A stretch of DNA of 64,000 nucleotides from Elephas maximus indicus (GCF_024166365.1 NC_064820.1:86814001-86878000); one strand, 5' to 3'; positions 10,491-21,706 are shown, counted from the first letter of the stretch. The notes: generated by a model from the sequence alone, not told the origin. A program made the numbers and translations.

Positions 10491-11645
10491 TTACCCTGCT
10501 CTGAGCTTTCTTTTTTTCTTTTTTTTTAATAATCTTGACTTGTTTTTTTGGATTTCCCTGTCTGGGTTGACTTCTGGTTGCTCTGCCCAGTGTTCTAGTC
10601 TTGGGTTGATACCTGATATTACTGATGTTCTAACAAAAGAACCCCCTTTAGTATTTCTTGTAGTTTCTTGTAGTTTTGGTTTGGTTTTCACGAATTCTCT
10701 GAACTTATGTTTATCTGGAAACGTCGTAATTTCACCTTCATATTTAAGAGACAGTTTTGATGGATATATGATTGTTGGCAGGCAATTTTTTTCCTTCAAT
10801 TTTTTAAATATGTCATCCCATTGCCTTCTTGCCTGCATGGTTTCTACTGAGTAGTCCGAGCTTATTCTTCTTCACTCTGCTTTGTAGATGACTTTTCATT
10901 TTTCCCTCGCTGCTCTTATAATTCTCTGTTTATCTTTGGTTTTGGCAAGTTTGATTATAATATGTCTTGGTGACTTTCTTTTAAGATCTACCTTATGTGG
11001 AGTTTGATGAGCATCTTGGATATATATCTTCTCATCTTTCACAATATCAGAGAAGTTTTCCGCCAACGAATCTTCAGCAATTCTCTGTGTATTTTCTGTT
11101 ATCCCTCCCTGTTCTGGTACTCCAATCACTCGTAGGTTATTTCTCTTGATAGAGTCCCACATGATTCTTAAGGTTTCTTCATTTTTTTTAATTCTTTTAT
11201 CTGATTTTTCTTCAAATATATTAGCGCCAAGTGATTTATCTTTGAGTTCAGAAATTCTAGATTCTACTTGCTGAATTCTGCTCCTCTGACTTTCTTTTGA
11301 GTTGTCTACTTCTGTAATTTTATTGTTAATCTTCTGAATTTCTGATTGCTGCCTGTCCATGGATTTTTCCAGCTTATTAAACTTTTCATTATGTTCCTGA
11401 ACAATCTTTCTAGTTTCTTCGATTACTTTATCTGTGTGTTCCTTGGCTTGTTCTGCTTATTGCCTCATTTCCTTCCTGATATCTTGAAGCATTCTGTATA
11501 TTAAACTTTTGTATTCTGCATCTGGTAATTCCAGGAATGCACTTTCATCTAGAAGATCCCTGGGTTCTTTGTTTTGAGATCCTGTTGAGGTGATCATGGT
11601 CTGTTTCTCTATGTGACTTGATATTGACTGTTGTCTCTGAGCCAT
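10491..11645 (-). pseudogene. L1 ORF1 (RNA-binding chaperone), three stops
   Basis: ORF1p packages L1 RNA. The frame runs from ATG at 11645 to TAG at 10491, 385 codons including the stop. It holds together in one phase, interrupted by a TAA at about 11457-11459 and two TGAs between 10898 and 10860. Order: a coiled-coil-like heptad region (QKINNKITEVDNSKESQRSR, QQVESRISELKDK), an RRM-like region (NNLRVIGVPE to PRHIIIKLAKTKDK), and the C-terminal domain (DYSVETMQARRQWDDIFKKL, LSLKYEGEITTF). The N-terminus MAQRQQSISSHIEKQ matches the copy B start MAWRQQLISNHIKKQ, which supports this start. Confidence 0.9.
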
Positions 11646-12922
11646 CTATAAGTTATTGTATTAGTTTATGCTTGCTTACTGTGTCGTAGCTGTTTGCTTT
11701 GTTTTGTTTTGGGATACCCGTATGGGTTGCTTGAGTGAGCTAGCTTGATTATTTTCACCTTTGGAGCTCTGATGTCCTGTCCCCAGTTGGCTAGAGGTGT
11801 TTTCAGGTATATCAGTCTAGGAGTCCATTCAGTTTTCTTGTATGACTTCTGCTCAGGTTTCCAGGTAGCTGATCATCAAGTGTGTGGTACAGGCTCTGTC
11901 CTACAGTCTTGGGGGGGCAGGGGTGATTGACGTATATACTGGTATCTGATTGCAGCAGGGGGTCACGCTCTGAACAAGGCAGGGGCTGAGAACTGAACCC
12001 AGAGTGTCTCTGATGAAAACGTGTCCCTGTTCCCCAGAGTGTGCAGGTGGGTGGGTTCTGCAGACAGAGCATGAGCACCCAAAGTTTTTGTTGTAAGGAC
12101 TGGGAGGTACCAGTTATCTTTGGACCCCTGTCATGGGTGGCTGGGTGACCTGAGTGGAGCTACCAGTCCTTAGGTCCCTGATGTGAGTAGGTGAGGACCT
12201 TGTTTAATAGGCAAAGCAATGTCAACATCAAACACCCACCTCTCCACCACACAGCTGAAATGGTTGGAGTCTGCCAACAAGGGCCTATTCTCCTGAAATA
12301 GGCCCACACAGATCCATGCAGAAGGGAAAGGTGCTCAAAGTCCACGGATGGTTTATACCTGGACAGAAGCCACTTCTGTCCTGAGCTCCCCTGGTTAGTG
12401 GAGCTAGCAAATTATCTTTTCCCCCAAATGCAAATTTTTTCTTTCCCCAAGGGAGGGTGGATGGCTCTAGGTGCTCAACAGTGCCTATCTCAGGCCCAGG
12501 GAATTCAGCCACTGAAGCTGGTTTGCGGGTTGTGGTGGGGGGCGGGGGGCACATTAAAATATACGCAAGTGCTTAGCTTTTGCCGAGAGCACCATTCTCC
12601 TCAGGTTCCGGAGGTGCAAGTAGGCTGTGTGGCTGACTGCTTCTTCCTGAGGAAACTGCTGCTGAACGCTAGTACCAGCCTGCCGCTCCTGCTCCGGGAA
12701 TGGTGTCCGAAGGCTCCCCATGATTCAGGTCTGGTAACTCCTCTCCGCTTCTGAATGGTCTCTTCCTCCCGCTGCCCCTCAGTTCATTTTTTAAGTTTGC
12801 CTATGAAGCTCAGGGTTTCCAGCTTGTCACAAATATACTCATTTCACTTGTTTTTTTGGGTCTTTGTTGTAAAGAGGGCTTCCCAGAAGCATCTGTCTAT
12901 TCCGCCATCTTGGCTCCTCCTC
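11646..12922 (-). promoter_or_regulatory. L1 copy A 5'UTR (internal promoter region)
   Basis: About 1.28 kb upstream of ORF1, richer in G+C than the surroundings, ending with CCGCCATCTTGGCTCC on plus at about 12902-12917. By analogy with other L1s it holds the internal RNA polymerase II promoter. It lacks the clear ~90 bp tandem repeats seen in copy B. Reading frames across it show no recognisable product. Confidence 0.7.
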
Positions 12923-12937
12923 AGGCATTATCTTCTT
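12923..12937. repeat. Target-site duplication, right copy (L1)
   Basis: Right-hand partner of 5356-5370; RTE reverse transcriptase sequence resumes directly after it. Confidence 0.85.
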
Positions 12938-13760
12938 GCTCTGTTTGAACAGTTGCCTCTTGATCTATGTACAGGTTCCTCACGAGCACAATTAAGTGTT
13001 CTGGAATTCCCATTTTTCGTAATGTTATCCATAATTTATTGTGAACCACACAGTCGAAAGCCTTTGCGTAGTCAATAAAACACGGGTAAACATCTTTCTG
13101 GTATTCTCTGCTTTCAGCAGGGATCCATCTGACGTCAGCAATGATATCCCTGGTTCCATGTCCTTTTCGGAATCTGCCCTGAATTCCTGGCAGTTCCCTG
13201 TCAATATACTGCTGCAGATGCTTTTGAATGATCTTCAGCAAAAGTTTACTTCTATGTGATATTAATGATATTGTTCTATAATTTCTGCATTCGGTTAGGC
13301 CACTTTTCTTGAGAATAGGCACGGATATGAATCTCTTCCAGTCAGTTGGCCAGGTAGCTGTCTTCCAGATTTCTTGGCATAGACAACAAGCACTTCCAGT
13401 GCTGCATCCGTTTGTTGAAACACCTCAACTTATATTCCATCAATTCCTGAAGTCTTGATTTTTGCCAAAGCCTTCAGTGCAGCTTGGACTTCTTCCTTCA
13501 GTACCATGGTTACTAATCACAAGCTACCTCTTGAAATCTTTGAATGTTGACCAATTCTTTTTGGTATAGTGACTCTGTGTATTCCTTCCGTATTCTTCTG
13601 ATGCTTCTTGAGTTGTTCAATATTTTCTGCAGAGAATCCTTCAATACTGCAACTTGAGGCTTGGTTTTTTTCTTCAGTTCTTTCAGCTTGAGAAATGTAG
13701 AGTGTGTTCTTCCCTTTTCGTTTTCTGTCTCCAGGTCTTTGCACATGTCATTATAAAACT
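12938..13760 (-). pseudogene. RTE reverse transcriptase remnant, N-terminal half
   Basis: The minus-strand frame 13322-12921 reads MPILKKSGLTECRNYRTISL, then HGTRDIIADVRW, then CFIDYAKAFDCVVHNKLW, the RT finger/palm blocks with the first catalytic aspartate (AKAFD). It ends at the L1 insertion. Upstream, 13746-13513 encodes a lysine/glutamate-rich linker (CKDLETENEKGRTHSTFLKL). The frame is broken between these parts. Confidence 0.85.
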
Positions 13761-14099
13761 TTACTTTGTCTTCTCAAGCTGCCCTTTAAAATCCTCTTTT
13801 CAACTCTTTTACGTCATCATTTCTTCCTTTTGCTAGCTACCTGATGTTCAAGAGCAAGTTTCAGAGTCTCTTCTGACATCCATTTAGGTCTTTTCTTTCT
13901 TTTCTGTCTTTTTAATGACCTCTTGCTTTCTTCACATATGAGGTCCTTGATGTCATTCCACAACTCTTCTGGTCTTCACTCATTGGTGTTCAACATGTCT
14001 ATTCTTGAGATGGTCTCTAAATTCAGGTGGGATATACTCAAGGTCATACTTTGGCTCTCACGGACTTGTCCTGATTTTCTTCAGTTTCATCTTGAACTT

Positions 14100-14674
14100 A
14101 CATATGAGCAATTGATGATCTGATCCTCGGTTGGCCCCTGGCCTTGTACTAACTGATGATATTGAGCTTTTCTATCACCTCTTCCCACAGATGTAGTCGA
14201 TTTTATTCCTGTGTATTCCATCTCATGTGGTCCACATGTATAGTGGCCGTTTATGTTGGTGAAAGGTATTTGCAATGAAGAAGTCGTTGGTCTTGCAAAA
14301 TTCTATCGTGTGATCTCAGGCATTGTTTCTATCACCAAGGCCATATTTTTCAACTATTGATCCTCTTTGTTTCCAACTTTTTCATTCCAATCTTCAATAA
14401 TTATCAATGCATCCTGATTGCATGTTCGATCAATTTCAGATTGCAGATGCTGGTAAAAATCTTCAATTTCTTCATCTTTGGCCTTAATGGTTGGTGCATA
14501 AATTTGAATAATGGTCTTATTAACTGGTCTTTCTTGTAGGCGTATGGATATTATCCTATCACTGACAGTGTTGTACTTCAGGATAGCTCTTGAAATGTTC
14601 TTTTTGACGATGAATGCAATATCATTCCTCTTCAAGCTGTTGTTCCCAGCATAGCAACCATATGATGGTCCCAT
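14100..14674 (-). pseudogene. RTE APE-type endonuclease remnant
   Basis: Frame 14674-14354 gives SLKRNDIAFIVKKNISRAIL, SDRIISIRLQ and TIIQIYAPTIKAKDEEIEDF, the core of the APE-like endonuclease. The upstream Glu-containing SELKW block is out of frame (plus CCAGTCCATTTCAGCTCACT at 14690-14709). Frame 14275-14087 covers the end of the domain. Frameshifts and stops make it non-functional. Confidence 0.82.
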
Positions 14675-14709
14675 TCAAAATGGCCATAACCAGTCCATTT
14701 CAGCTCACT

Positions 14710-15207
14710 AATGCCTAAAGATATCAATATTTATGAGTTCCATTTAATTTTTGACAACTTCCAATTTTCTTAGATTCATACTTCTTACATTCCAGGTTCC
14801 GATTATTACTGGATATTTGCAGCTGTTTCTTCTAATTTTGAGTCATACCACATCAGCAAATGAAAGTCCCGAAAGCTTGACTCCATCCAAGTCATTAAGG
14901 TCGACTCTAGTTTGAAGAGGCAGCTCTTACCCAGTAGTCTTTTGAGTGCCTTCCAACCTAAGGGGCTCATCTTCCAGCATTCTATCAAACGGTGCTCTGC
15001 TGCTATTTGTGAGGTTTTCACTGGCTAAATCTTTTCAGAAGTAGACTGCAGGGTCCTTCTTCCTGGTTTGTCTTAGTCTGGATGCTCAGCTGAAACTTGT
15101 CCACCATGGGTGACCTTGCTGGTATTTGAATACCAGTAGCATAGCTTCCAGCATCACAGCAACATGCAAGCCCCCCTCAGTATGACAAACTGACAGATAC
15201 GTGGGGA
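14710..15207 (-). promoter_or_regulatory. RTE 5'UTR
   Basis: Non-coding 5' part of the RTE, colinear with 39659-40080. Parts of it (CTTAGTCTGGATGCTCAGCT, TATGACAAACTGACAG) recur in the short elements at 24677, 28961 and 44893. Confidence 0.75.
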
Positions 15208-15218
15208 TAGGGACTGGT
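15208..15218. repeat. Target-site duplication, right copy (RTE)
   Basis: TAGGGACTGGT, partner of 4455-4465. Confidence 0.75.
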
Positions 15219-16957
15219 AATGACTGCTAAGTTAGGCCCAATTGGAACTGGGGGAAACTGGTCATCCTTGGAGAACTAGAGAGGAGTTATTTGAGTCCTT
15301 CTTGCAGACATCTTTACTGGTGCTCCAGGCTTTTCCAGATGGCAGGATGTCCCTATTGAGGCCTCTGGCTTGGCCTTTCTCCAAGAGCTGACCCTCAACT
15401 ACTGTGCAGGGGCAAGCTGCCAGAGCAGCAGGAAGAGACAGCTCACCTACTCAGGCACAACCTGCTCTCTGTACAATATGGAAATTTAACTGACACACAG
15501 TTGGGAAAAGAACAGGTTTTCAAGCCTTGTTACTGTGCATATGCTAATTATTAGGCAGAGGGGAACATTATAATTGAGTTATGAAACAACAAAATAAAAA
15601 TGGTATACCTGACAGAGAGCTTTTTTACATGACGTTTTTACAAGAAAATAAACAATGTGCTCTTTGTAGAGCTTAAAAAAAAAAACAGGGTTGGCTTTAT
15701 TCTGTAAACTACAGTATCTTGTTGTAACTAGACGAATGCTTGTATTTGTTGACATCTTGATTTATAAAAACCTGAACAAGTTCACTTTCAATAATTCTAT
15801 TCAAGCAACACCAGAGAAGAGGGAAAAAGAATTGATGTCCCCCCTAAAAAGCACGTGTGCAAAAGCTTTAGAATTCTCTTTGTTTAACTCTGGGTCGGAT
15901 TTCTTGAAAAAACAATTGAAATTCTTTTTTGCTCCCCATCCTTCCATGCATATATGGCAGTTTATGTTCCTAATAAGCACCAAGCTGCTTTTCACTGAAT
16001 TTTATCTTTGAAAGATAAAATAATTTTTTCCCTCAACTCTTCTCAATCTCGTTTCTCCATTATTTACTCCCCCCATCCCAATTTCATCAAGGAATATGTG
16101 CAAATTAATTTACTGTTGAAAATCTAGTCTAATGCCTGGAATTGGTGGCATACTCTAAATAGTCAAGGTAGAACCTAAACAGGAGAATAAAGGGGACTGG
16201 GCCCTGTTATCACTTTTTAATGATAGATGAAACCAAGAGTGATTGTACCCATGAAATGACAAACAAGTGATTTGCCCTGTATTAAGATTAACAAATTTGA
16301 TCTTATAATGCACTTTGAGATTCTTTGTTGAAAAAGAAAGACAAAGAATGAAGATAGTAATATAGAAATAAAATAATTTGGAAACAGTCTCGTGAAAGCC
16401 ATGCTTGCTCATAATGTGTTGCTCTCCACATCAAATAATAAAAATAAAAGAAGAAAAGAATACCAACATACAGGTTCTCTTGATGGAAAGCAACGAGGCG
16501 ATTTAAGGAAAATGTCTCTAAATTAGACACTAATTTGTGTTACCTGCAGAGAAAGTCCCCTTCTCCATGCGGCCACTAAACCTAAATGCACATGACCATG
16601 GTAAGGGAGTGTCCCTTCTTCTCTGTGGTTGCCTGTGTAACTTACCTTCCCAGCAGCATCCATGACTTCTGCCACTAGAATGAAAAATAATGGAGACTAC
16701 TTTTTTATTGCTTGTCTAAGCTCAGCGCATCCACAAAATGCTACAAGTTCCATTTTCAAACAAATAGAGCAGGAAATTAAAATTAATTGCTAGTCCAGGC
16801 TTAACATACCAGAATCTTCCAGAAAAATGATACCTTATCAGATTACTCAGAGTTCACCTCCTCTACGTCAGCTCCTGACCCAGAGAGGTGGGAAATACTG
16901 CTCAAGAATACCCAGAACACTGTGAATGAGATAATTTAATAAATAAGTAAACTGAGA
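15219..16957. other. Unassigned non-coding sequence
   Basis: About 1.7 kb without a recognised repeat. Reading frames at 15691-16011 (+) and 16155-16530 (-) lack motifs and are probably chance. Confidence 0.45.
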
Positions 16958-17150
16958 GAGGAGTCCTGACAGTGCCTTGGGTAAGTGCTCAGTTGGCAGT
17001 TCAAACCCACTAGCTGTTCTGCAAGAGAAAGACATGTCGATCTGCTTCCATAAAGATTACAACTTTGGAAATCAAATGGGGCAATTCTACTCTGCCCTAG
17101 AGGGTCACTATGAGTCAGAATCAACTTGACGGGATGGGTTTGGTTTGAGG
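16958..17150 (+). repeat. AfroSINE
   Basis: Plus copy with head GAGGAGTCCTGACAGTGCCT, box-B-like GGCAGTTCAAACCCACTAGC, CTTCCATAAAGATTACA, and tail CTATGAGTCAGAATCAACTT followed by GGGTTTGGTTTGAG. Confidence 0.9.
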
Positions 17151-17293
17151 TTGGAGAAGAGAGGGCCAAGAAAAACAGCCATGTTGCCGTTGCGCAATGA
17201 CCCAGTAGCCTTGTTCTGCCCCATCACATGAGACGAACAATGTGTAAATGTGGTAACTAATATTTCCTGCGCTTCCTGATCTTTTTCTTACTC

Positions 17294-17349
17294 TTCTGTG
17301 GAATCAATGAAACATTTGACATTCTGTGAAATCAATGAAACATCAGATG
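17294..17349. repeat. 28 bp tandem duplication
   Basis: TTCTGTGGAATCAATGAAAC at 17294 recurs as TTCTGTGAAATCAATGAAAC at 17322, period 28 bp. Confidence 0.75.
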
Positions 17350-17839
17350 ACATTTTAGGTTTTGTCAACAGAGACATGCCCTCGGTTTTCACCAGTGGGA
17401 ATGTCAAGTGACAGCTAATAACTTGGGCTCCAAAGTTACCACAAACGTCTGAGGATAGAATTTCCCCAATTGCATTGTTTCCAAATAAATCAGACCCCAC
17501 TACCCAAAAAAGATCAAATGTGACAATGATCTACCTTATCCTGCTTACTCAGTTTGTTAAATCTCAGGCTTCTAATTCCTTCTCATGATTCTACCTTTTT
17601 CTTGGCTGCTGCACTATACTTCCACGAGAAAGAACATCTAGAAAGGAAAAAGAAATGAAATTAAAATTCATTAATTTTGTTCCTTATTACCAGAGTTGCA
17701 GGAAGTGTTTTGCAATAATAATAATAATATTTGAAAGTTATCTATGGTTTACATCTTTGTCCCGGTTACAAAATCAAGTTAACTAAGAAATAATACGCTA
17801 CTTTATATATAAAAAATATATATATATATATAAAAAAAA
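17350..17839. other. Unassigned sequence with AT microsatellite
   Basis: No gene recognised. An (AT)n-rich tract lies at about 17803-17840, and a short (ATA)n at about 17717-17730. Confidence 0.5.
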
Positions 17840-17990
17840 TACGCTGTGTTATTTACAAAGTGCTTTCACATCATGATCTCATTGGAGCCTCCCAAAAATC
17901 TTTGTAAGATATGCTGACTGGATTTTATTTATTTGTATCATAACATCATCATTAATCACCTGATTTGATTGGTGAAGAAACTAAGGACAA
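17840..17990 (-). repeat. Probable MIR SINE
   Basis: Shows the reversed MIR pattern: AAGTGCTTTCACATCATGAT, CTCATTGGAGCCTCCC, and GGTGAAGAAACTAAGGAC near the end. Diverged. Confidence 0.5.
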
Positions 17991-18963
17991 AAAAAAAAAA
18001 AGATTGAATGTTGGTTAGGAATACCCAAATAATAGTGGTAAAGTTGAGACCAGTTACCAGCCCTTCTGACCAAAGCTTTCCGTTGGGCTGTTTGCCTTTG
18101 CTCTCCGGACAATTGCACAGCTCCTAGCTGGAAGGGTCTTACATGCAGTTGTTCACTGCTGTATTCCAAAAATGCATTTCTGCCACCAGAACAATAATGC
18201 CTATGTTCCATAGGCTCCTTTGTCAACTGACGAGAACCTATGCCTAATCCACAGGAGCTGAGTATGTTACTTTAAGACAAAATGTGATTCAGAGAACAAT
18301 ATTCCCTCAAGAAAGTTTCAAGGAAAAAATTCCCAAGGTCAAATAAGTTTGAGAAATGTTGCATATCATATATCCCTCTTGGAGATTCATAATGTACATT
18401 TGCATATTAAAGGCTTTAAGAAGTTCTACAAGAAAAAAAAAAAACTGCTTAAAATTGTTCCACCAAGAATTCATCAGCCTTCTTTAACTTTGAAACCCTT
18501 TAATTGAGTAACATGTATTAACACCCACAATTTGAGTTCCCCAAAACACAGTTTAGAACTTGCTATCATCAAAAAAAATATGTTGAGTTGCAATGTGAAA
18601 TGTTAGAAGCTCTCCTGTTCTTGCTTTGAGAGTAAGCGTTACCCCAACTCTAAGTTCCTGTGATATCAGTCAGGGGCTAAAGTCACTGATGATACATGAA
18701 ATCAGTGGGACATATGAAGCAGAGCCAGATACTAAGGGTTAAGAAACAGCAATAAAATATAGAAATGATGCCTGGGAACACCTAGAAGAGACCAGGATGA
18801 TGGGACTGGAGGCACATGAATGGTTAAAGGGACAGAAGAGAGCATTTGTCCTGCCTTCCTCATTCTTCTTCCTCAGTACTACAAATCCTGCCACTGTAGA
18901 CCCTCCCCTAGACCAAATCAAGGGTGGGTTGGAAACAGGAATAGGGCTGAGGATAAAACAGGT
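17991..18963. other. Unassigned non-coding sequence
   Basis: No recognised repeat or gene. An 81-codon minus frame (18226-17981) has no motif. Confidence 0.45.
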
Positions 18964-19331
18964 GGAGCCCTGGTGACACAAAGGTGAAACATTTGGCTCC
19001 TAACCGAAAGGTTGGTAGTTTTAACCCACTCAGCAGCTCTGCAGGAGAAAGACCTGGTGATCTGCTTCCATAAACATTATTATTGTTGTTAGGTGCTGTT
19101 GAGTCAGTTCTGACTCATAGTGACCCTATGCATAACAGAATGAAACACTGCCCAGTCCTGCACAATCCTCACAATTGTTTTTATGCTTGAGCCCATTGTT
19201 GCAGCCACTGTGTCAATCCATCTCATTTATGGACATATTACAACCAAAAAAAACCCTATGAGGCAGTTCTGCTCTGTCACATGGAGTTGCTATGAGTTGC
19301 AATCACCTCAAGGGCACTCAACAACAGCAAC
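18964..19331 (+). repeat. AfroSINE interrupted by an RTE fragment
   Basis: The 5' half (GGAGCCCTGGTGACACAAAG to CTTCCATAAACATTA, 18964-19080) and the 3' half (CCCTATGAGGCAGTTCTGCT to GGGCACTCAACAACAGCAAC, about 19240-19331) belong to one plus-strand copy. They are separated by about 150 bp of RTE 3' end on the opposite strand. Confidence 0.87.
19082..19232 (-). mobile_element. 5'-truncated RTE 3' end nested in AfroSINE
   Basis: Plus-strand reading TTGTTGTTAGGTGCTGTTGA, then AGAATGAAACACTGCCCAGT, then GCAGCCACTGTGTCAATCCA is the reverse of the RTE 3' end, as at 4466-4620. Short similar sequences flank it (ACATTAT at about 19075-19081, ACATATT after 19232), consistent with a short TSD. Confidence 0.85.
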
Positions 19332-19944
19332 GATGGGAGAAAAAGACAGGGGAGGGGCATGCCAGGCAGCTAGAGCAAAGAGGACAGCTGGTAGGAGTAC
19401 ACTCAAATGGCCAAACTGCAAGCGAATGATCACACATGGTCATAAGGGAGCTAAGAACAAAATGGTGGGGGAGTTCTGAGGAGGAGAGACCAGGGGAGGC
19501 TTTGTGGAACTGGTAATGTTTGAGCTAGCCATTAAGGATGGGCATATTATTAACAGGCCTGGGATGCAGGGAAAGGAAGATAGAGCTTTTGAGTTGATAG
19601 TACAGTACCAACAAGGGAAAAGAAGAGCAAGTATAGAGTACTAATGGAGCACTTTGGGAGATTATGGGATTCATGAAGAGAAATAGTGGGAGATGAATTT
19701 AGAAAAGTAGGCTGAGGCAAGCCTATATAAGGACTTGAATCCCATCATTAATCAAGTGGTTTTATTCAGGAAATAATCAAAAAACAGCAACCACGAAGTA
19801 GAACATAAGCTCGTCATCACTCTGGAAGTCCTTGGCAATACCAGGGACAGCTCTGAGCTTTGTTGTGAGGCTGAACCCAGACACTTGAAAATATTTGTGT
19901 TAAATACAAGTACTAAGATTCTTATCACATTGAAATTAGGCAGC
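19332..19944. other. Diverged old mammalian repeat, family not named
   Basis: About 19490-19740 has the wording of an ancient mammalian interspersed repeat (GAGGCTTTGTGGAACTGGTA, AATTTAGAAAAGTAGGCTGA). A similar block occurs near 63190-63340. No gene is supported. Confidence 0.4.
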
Positions 19945-20428
19945 TGCATTAGCTTTCTATTGCTGCTGTTAACAAATAACCACAAATTTAGCAACCTAAA
20001 ACAATACAAATTTATTATCTTCTAGTTCTGTAGGTTAGAAATCTCACACAGGCCTCAATGGGCTAAAACCAAGGTGTCAGCAAGGTTGTGTTCCTTTCTG
20101 GAGCCTCCAGGGATGAATCCATTTTCTTACCTTATCCAGCTCCTAGAGACCACCACATTTCTTGGCTCATGGCTCTCTCCTCCATATTTAAAAGTAGCAA
20201 TGGTAGGTGGAGTCCTCATATCCCATCTCGCTGATCTCTTCTGCCTCCTTCTTCCACTTCTAAGGACCCTCATGATTACATTGAGCCCACCTGAATAATC
20301 CAGGATAATTTCTCTGTTTGATGATTAGCAACCTTAGTTTTCCTTTGTCACATAAGGTAACATGTTCGCAGGTTCCAAGGATTAGGATATGGACATCTTT
20401 GGGGAAGGGGGCGGGGGGATTGCTTACC
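19945..20428 (-). repeat. MLT1-like MaLR LTR
   Basis: On the minus strand the order matches an MLT1-type LTR: ATGTCCATATCCTAATCCTT, ATTATCCTGGATTATTCAGG, GGGTCCTTAGAAGTGGAAGA, GAGCCATGAGCCAAGAAATG, and the polyadenylation region AGATAATAAATTTGTATTG. No internal MaLR sequence is next to it, so it is a solo LTR of an old non-autonomous retrovirus-like element. Confidence 0.75.
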
Positions 20429-21124
20429 AAAGCAAGCTAGCAGTCAGGATCTTCCGTGATTTCTTACCCTCCCCATGCTCCTATACCGCAAGCATGGGCA
20501 GATTGCCCAATCCTAAATTCCTCAAGGCTCCTCTAATATCCATTGTTGTGTGTAACAGACCTTTACTAAAGATTTGTGGATAATGGAGAGTACTCACAGT
20601 ACCGTAGAGAAAGAAACATGCATAAATTTGAATATAAAACCTCATTGCTTCTGAAGTTCTCTACCACAGGGAGTTTTTTTGTTTGTTTGTTTTGTTTTTA
20701 CCCATTTTTCCCTCTGGTCTGCTCTCTCCCTCTCCCCAGGGAACTTTTTCTCCCTTTATTCTCCCTTCTCTAGTCCTGGGCCTGCCAAAATACCTCCCTC
20801 CCAATTCTCACTGGAAAAGGAAAATTCCTGTTACTTTATTATTTAGAACCATTTGGCTTGTTTTATCTCAGCCTTTCCTATCCAGGATATGTCCTGGACT
20901 TCCCTTTCATGACCAAAAAGATTCATCAGCATCTTCTGTGTCTGCAGTCCTTTTTCATTCCTTTTAATACTGATAATCTTCTTCTCCCTACATGCTATTA
21001 CAGAAGGCTTTAAAAACAATTTTAGAGGGAACATTCTTTTTCTATTATAGGTAGGTGACCTTCTGCAGTCCAGGGACTAACTGGACAGTGGTTTACAAAG
21101 AAATGAAACCAACTGGCACACTAT
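20429..21124. other. Unassigned non-coding sequence
   Basis: A pyrimidine-rich stretch lies at about 20700-20800. No supported gene. Confidence 0.45.
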
Positions 21125-21216
21125 CACCTGGGATGGTGAAACTGCCTCAGTCTAGGAATCAGGAGTCCTGGGCACTGGTTCTAGTTGTGCCTCAAATGAC
21201 CTGGTGACTTTGGGCA
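21125..21216 (+). repeat. MIR SINE, 5' part (interrupted)
   Basis: AGGAGTCCTGGGCACTGGTT and GACCTGGTGACTTTGGGCA follow the MIR order. The element breaks at 21216 and resumes at about 22022 with TCACAACCTCTCTGAGTCAC. Confidence 0.65.
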
Positions 21217-21706
21217 TGTGTAAAAATGGCTTGGGGGCAGTGTCTGACCTCCTCCAACCCCACAGCGGGAAGGAGAACCAAGATCAATAGCCTAAGGCTG
21301 AGTCTGATGAGGCAGGGATCAGGCAAGCCTCCTCTTTCTGCCATCTTCACCAATTCTGACACCAACCGTCTCTCACACAGCATTCTCTACTTCTCTGCTG
21401 GTTATAATAATTCATTGCAATGGCCACACAGAACTCACAAACCATACTCACAACTACATGGTTTATTAGGGAAGTAACAGTTACAGTTCAGGCTCTAGAA
21501 CACTCAAGGATATAGTTCTTTCATCAGGACAGGCTCTTCCCAACCATGCTCGCAGGCACACTTCTCCCTGGCCCTAGGCCTCTGCTAAAAGCACTCAGCT
21601 TTCTCTCTTAGTGGGCCAGGAAGCCCACCAAGCCATCTCCTGCTGCTGGGTCTTTGCTGCTGGTATCTTCTGCCACTGCTTCTTACCGTCTTCAGGGTTA
21701 CAGCCT

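Larger units (their letters stand above)
5371..12922 (-). mobile_element. Full-length L1 LINE (copy A)
   Basis: A 7.55 kb L1 on the minus strand: 5'UTR 12922-11646, ORF1 11645-10491, ORF2 about 10151-6290, 3'UTR about 6290-5371, and a short poly(A) seen on plus as T-rich sequence at 5371-5380. The 3' terminus AAGCACAATAAAAATT is shared with the L1 at 50841. It carries a TSD and sits inside an RTE. ORF1 stays in one frame with three stops; ORF2 has several frameshifts and stops. It is a dead but fairly recent copy, younger than its RTE host. The L1 is of the same lineage as copy B but has a different 5'UTR. Confidence 0.93.
4466..15207 (-). mobile_element. Full-length RTE-clade LINE split by an L1
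   Basis: In element orientation it runs from 15207 (5' end) to 4466 ((CAA)n tail). Removing the L1 (7552 bp) and one 15 bp duplication leaves about 3.17 kb, matching the plus-strand RTE at 39659 (about 3.19 kb). Order on the minus strand is: 5'UTR (15207 to about 14700), endonuclease (around 14674-14100), linker, reverse transcriptase (about 13500-12938 and 5355-4860), short 3' end. The RT is cut by the L1 between its FIDYAKAFD block and its QGC block. Many stops and frameshifts show it is dead. RTE elements use an APE-type endonuclease and an RT for target-primed insertion; the related 3' end on the SINEs suggests RTE mobilised them. Confidence 0.88.
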
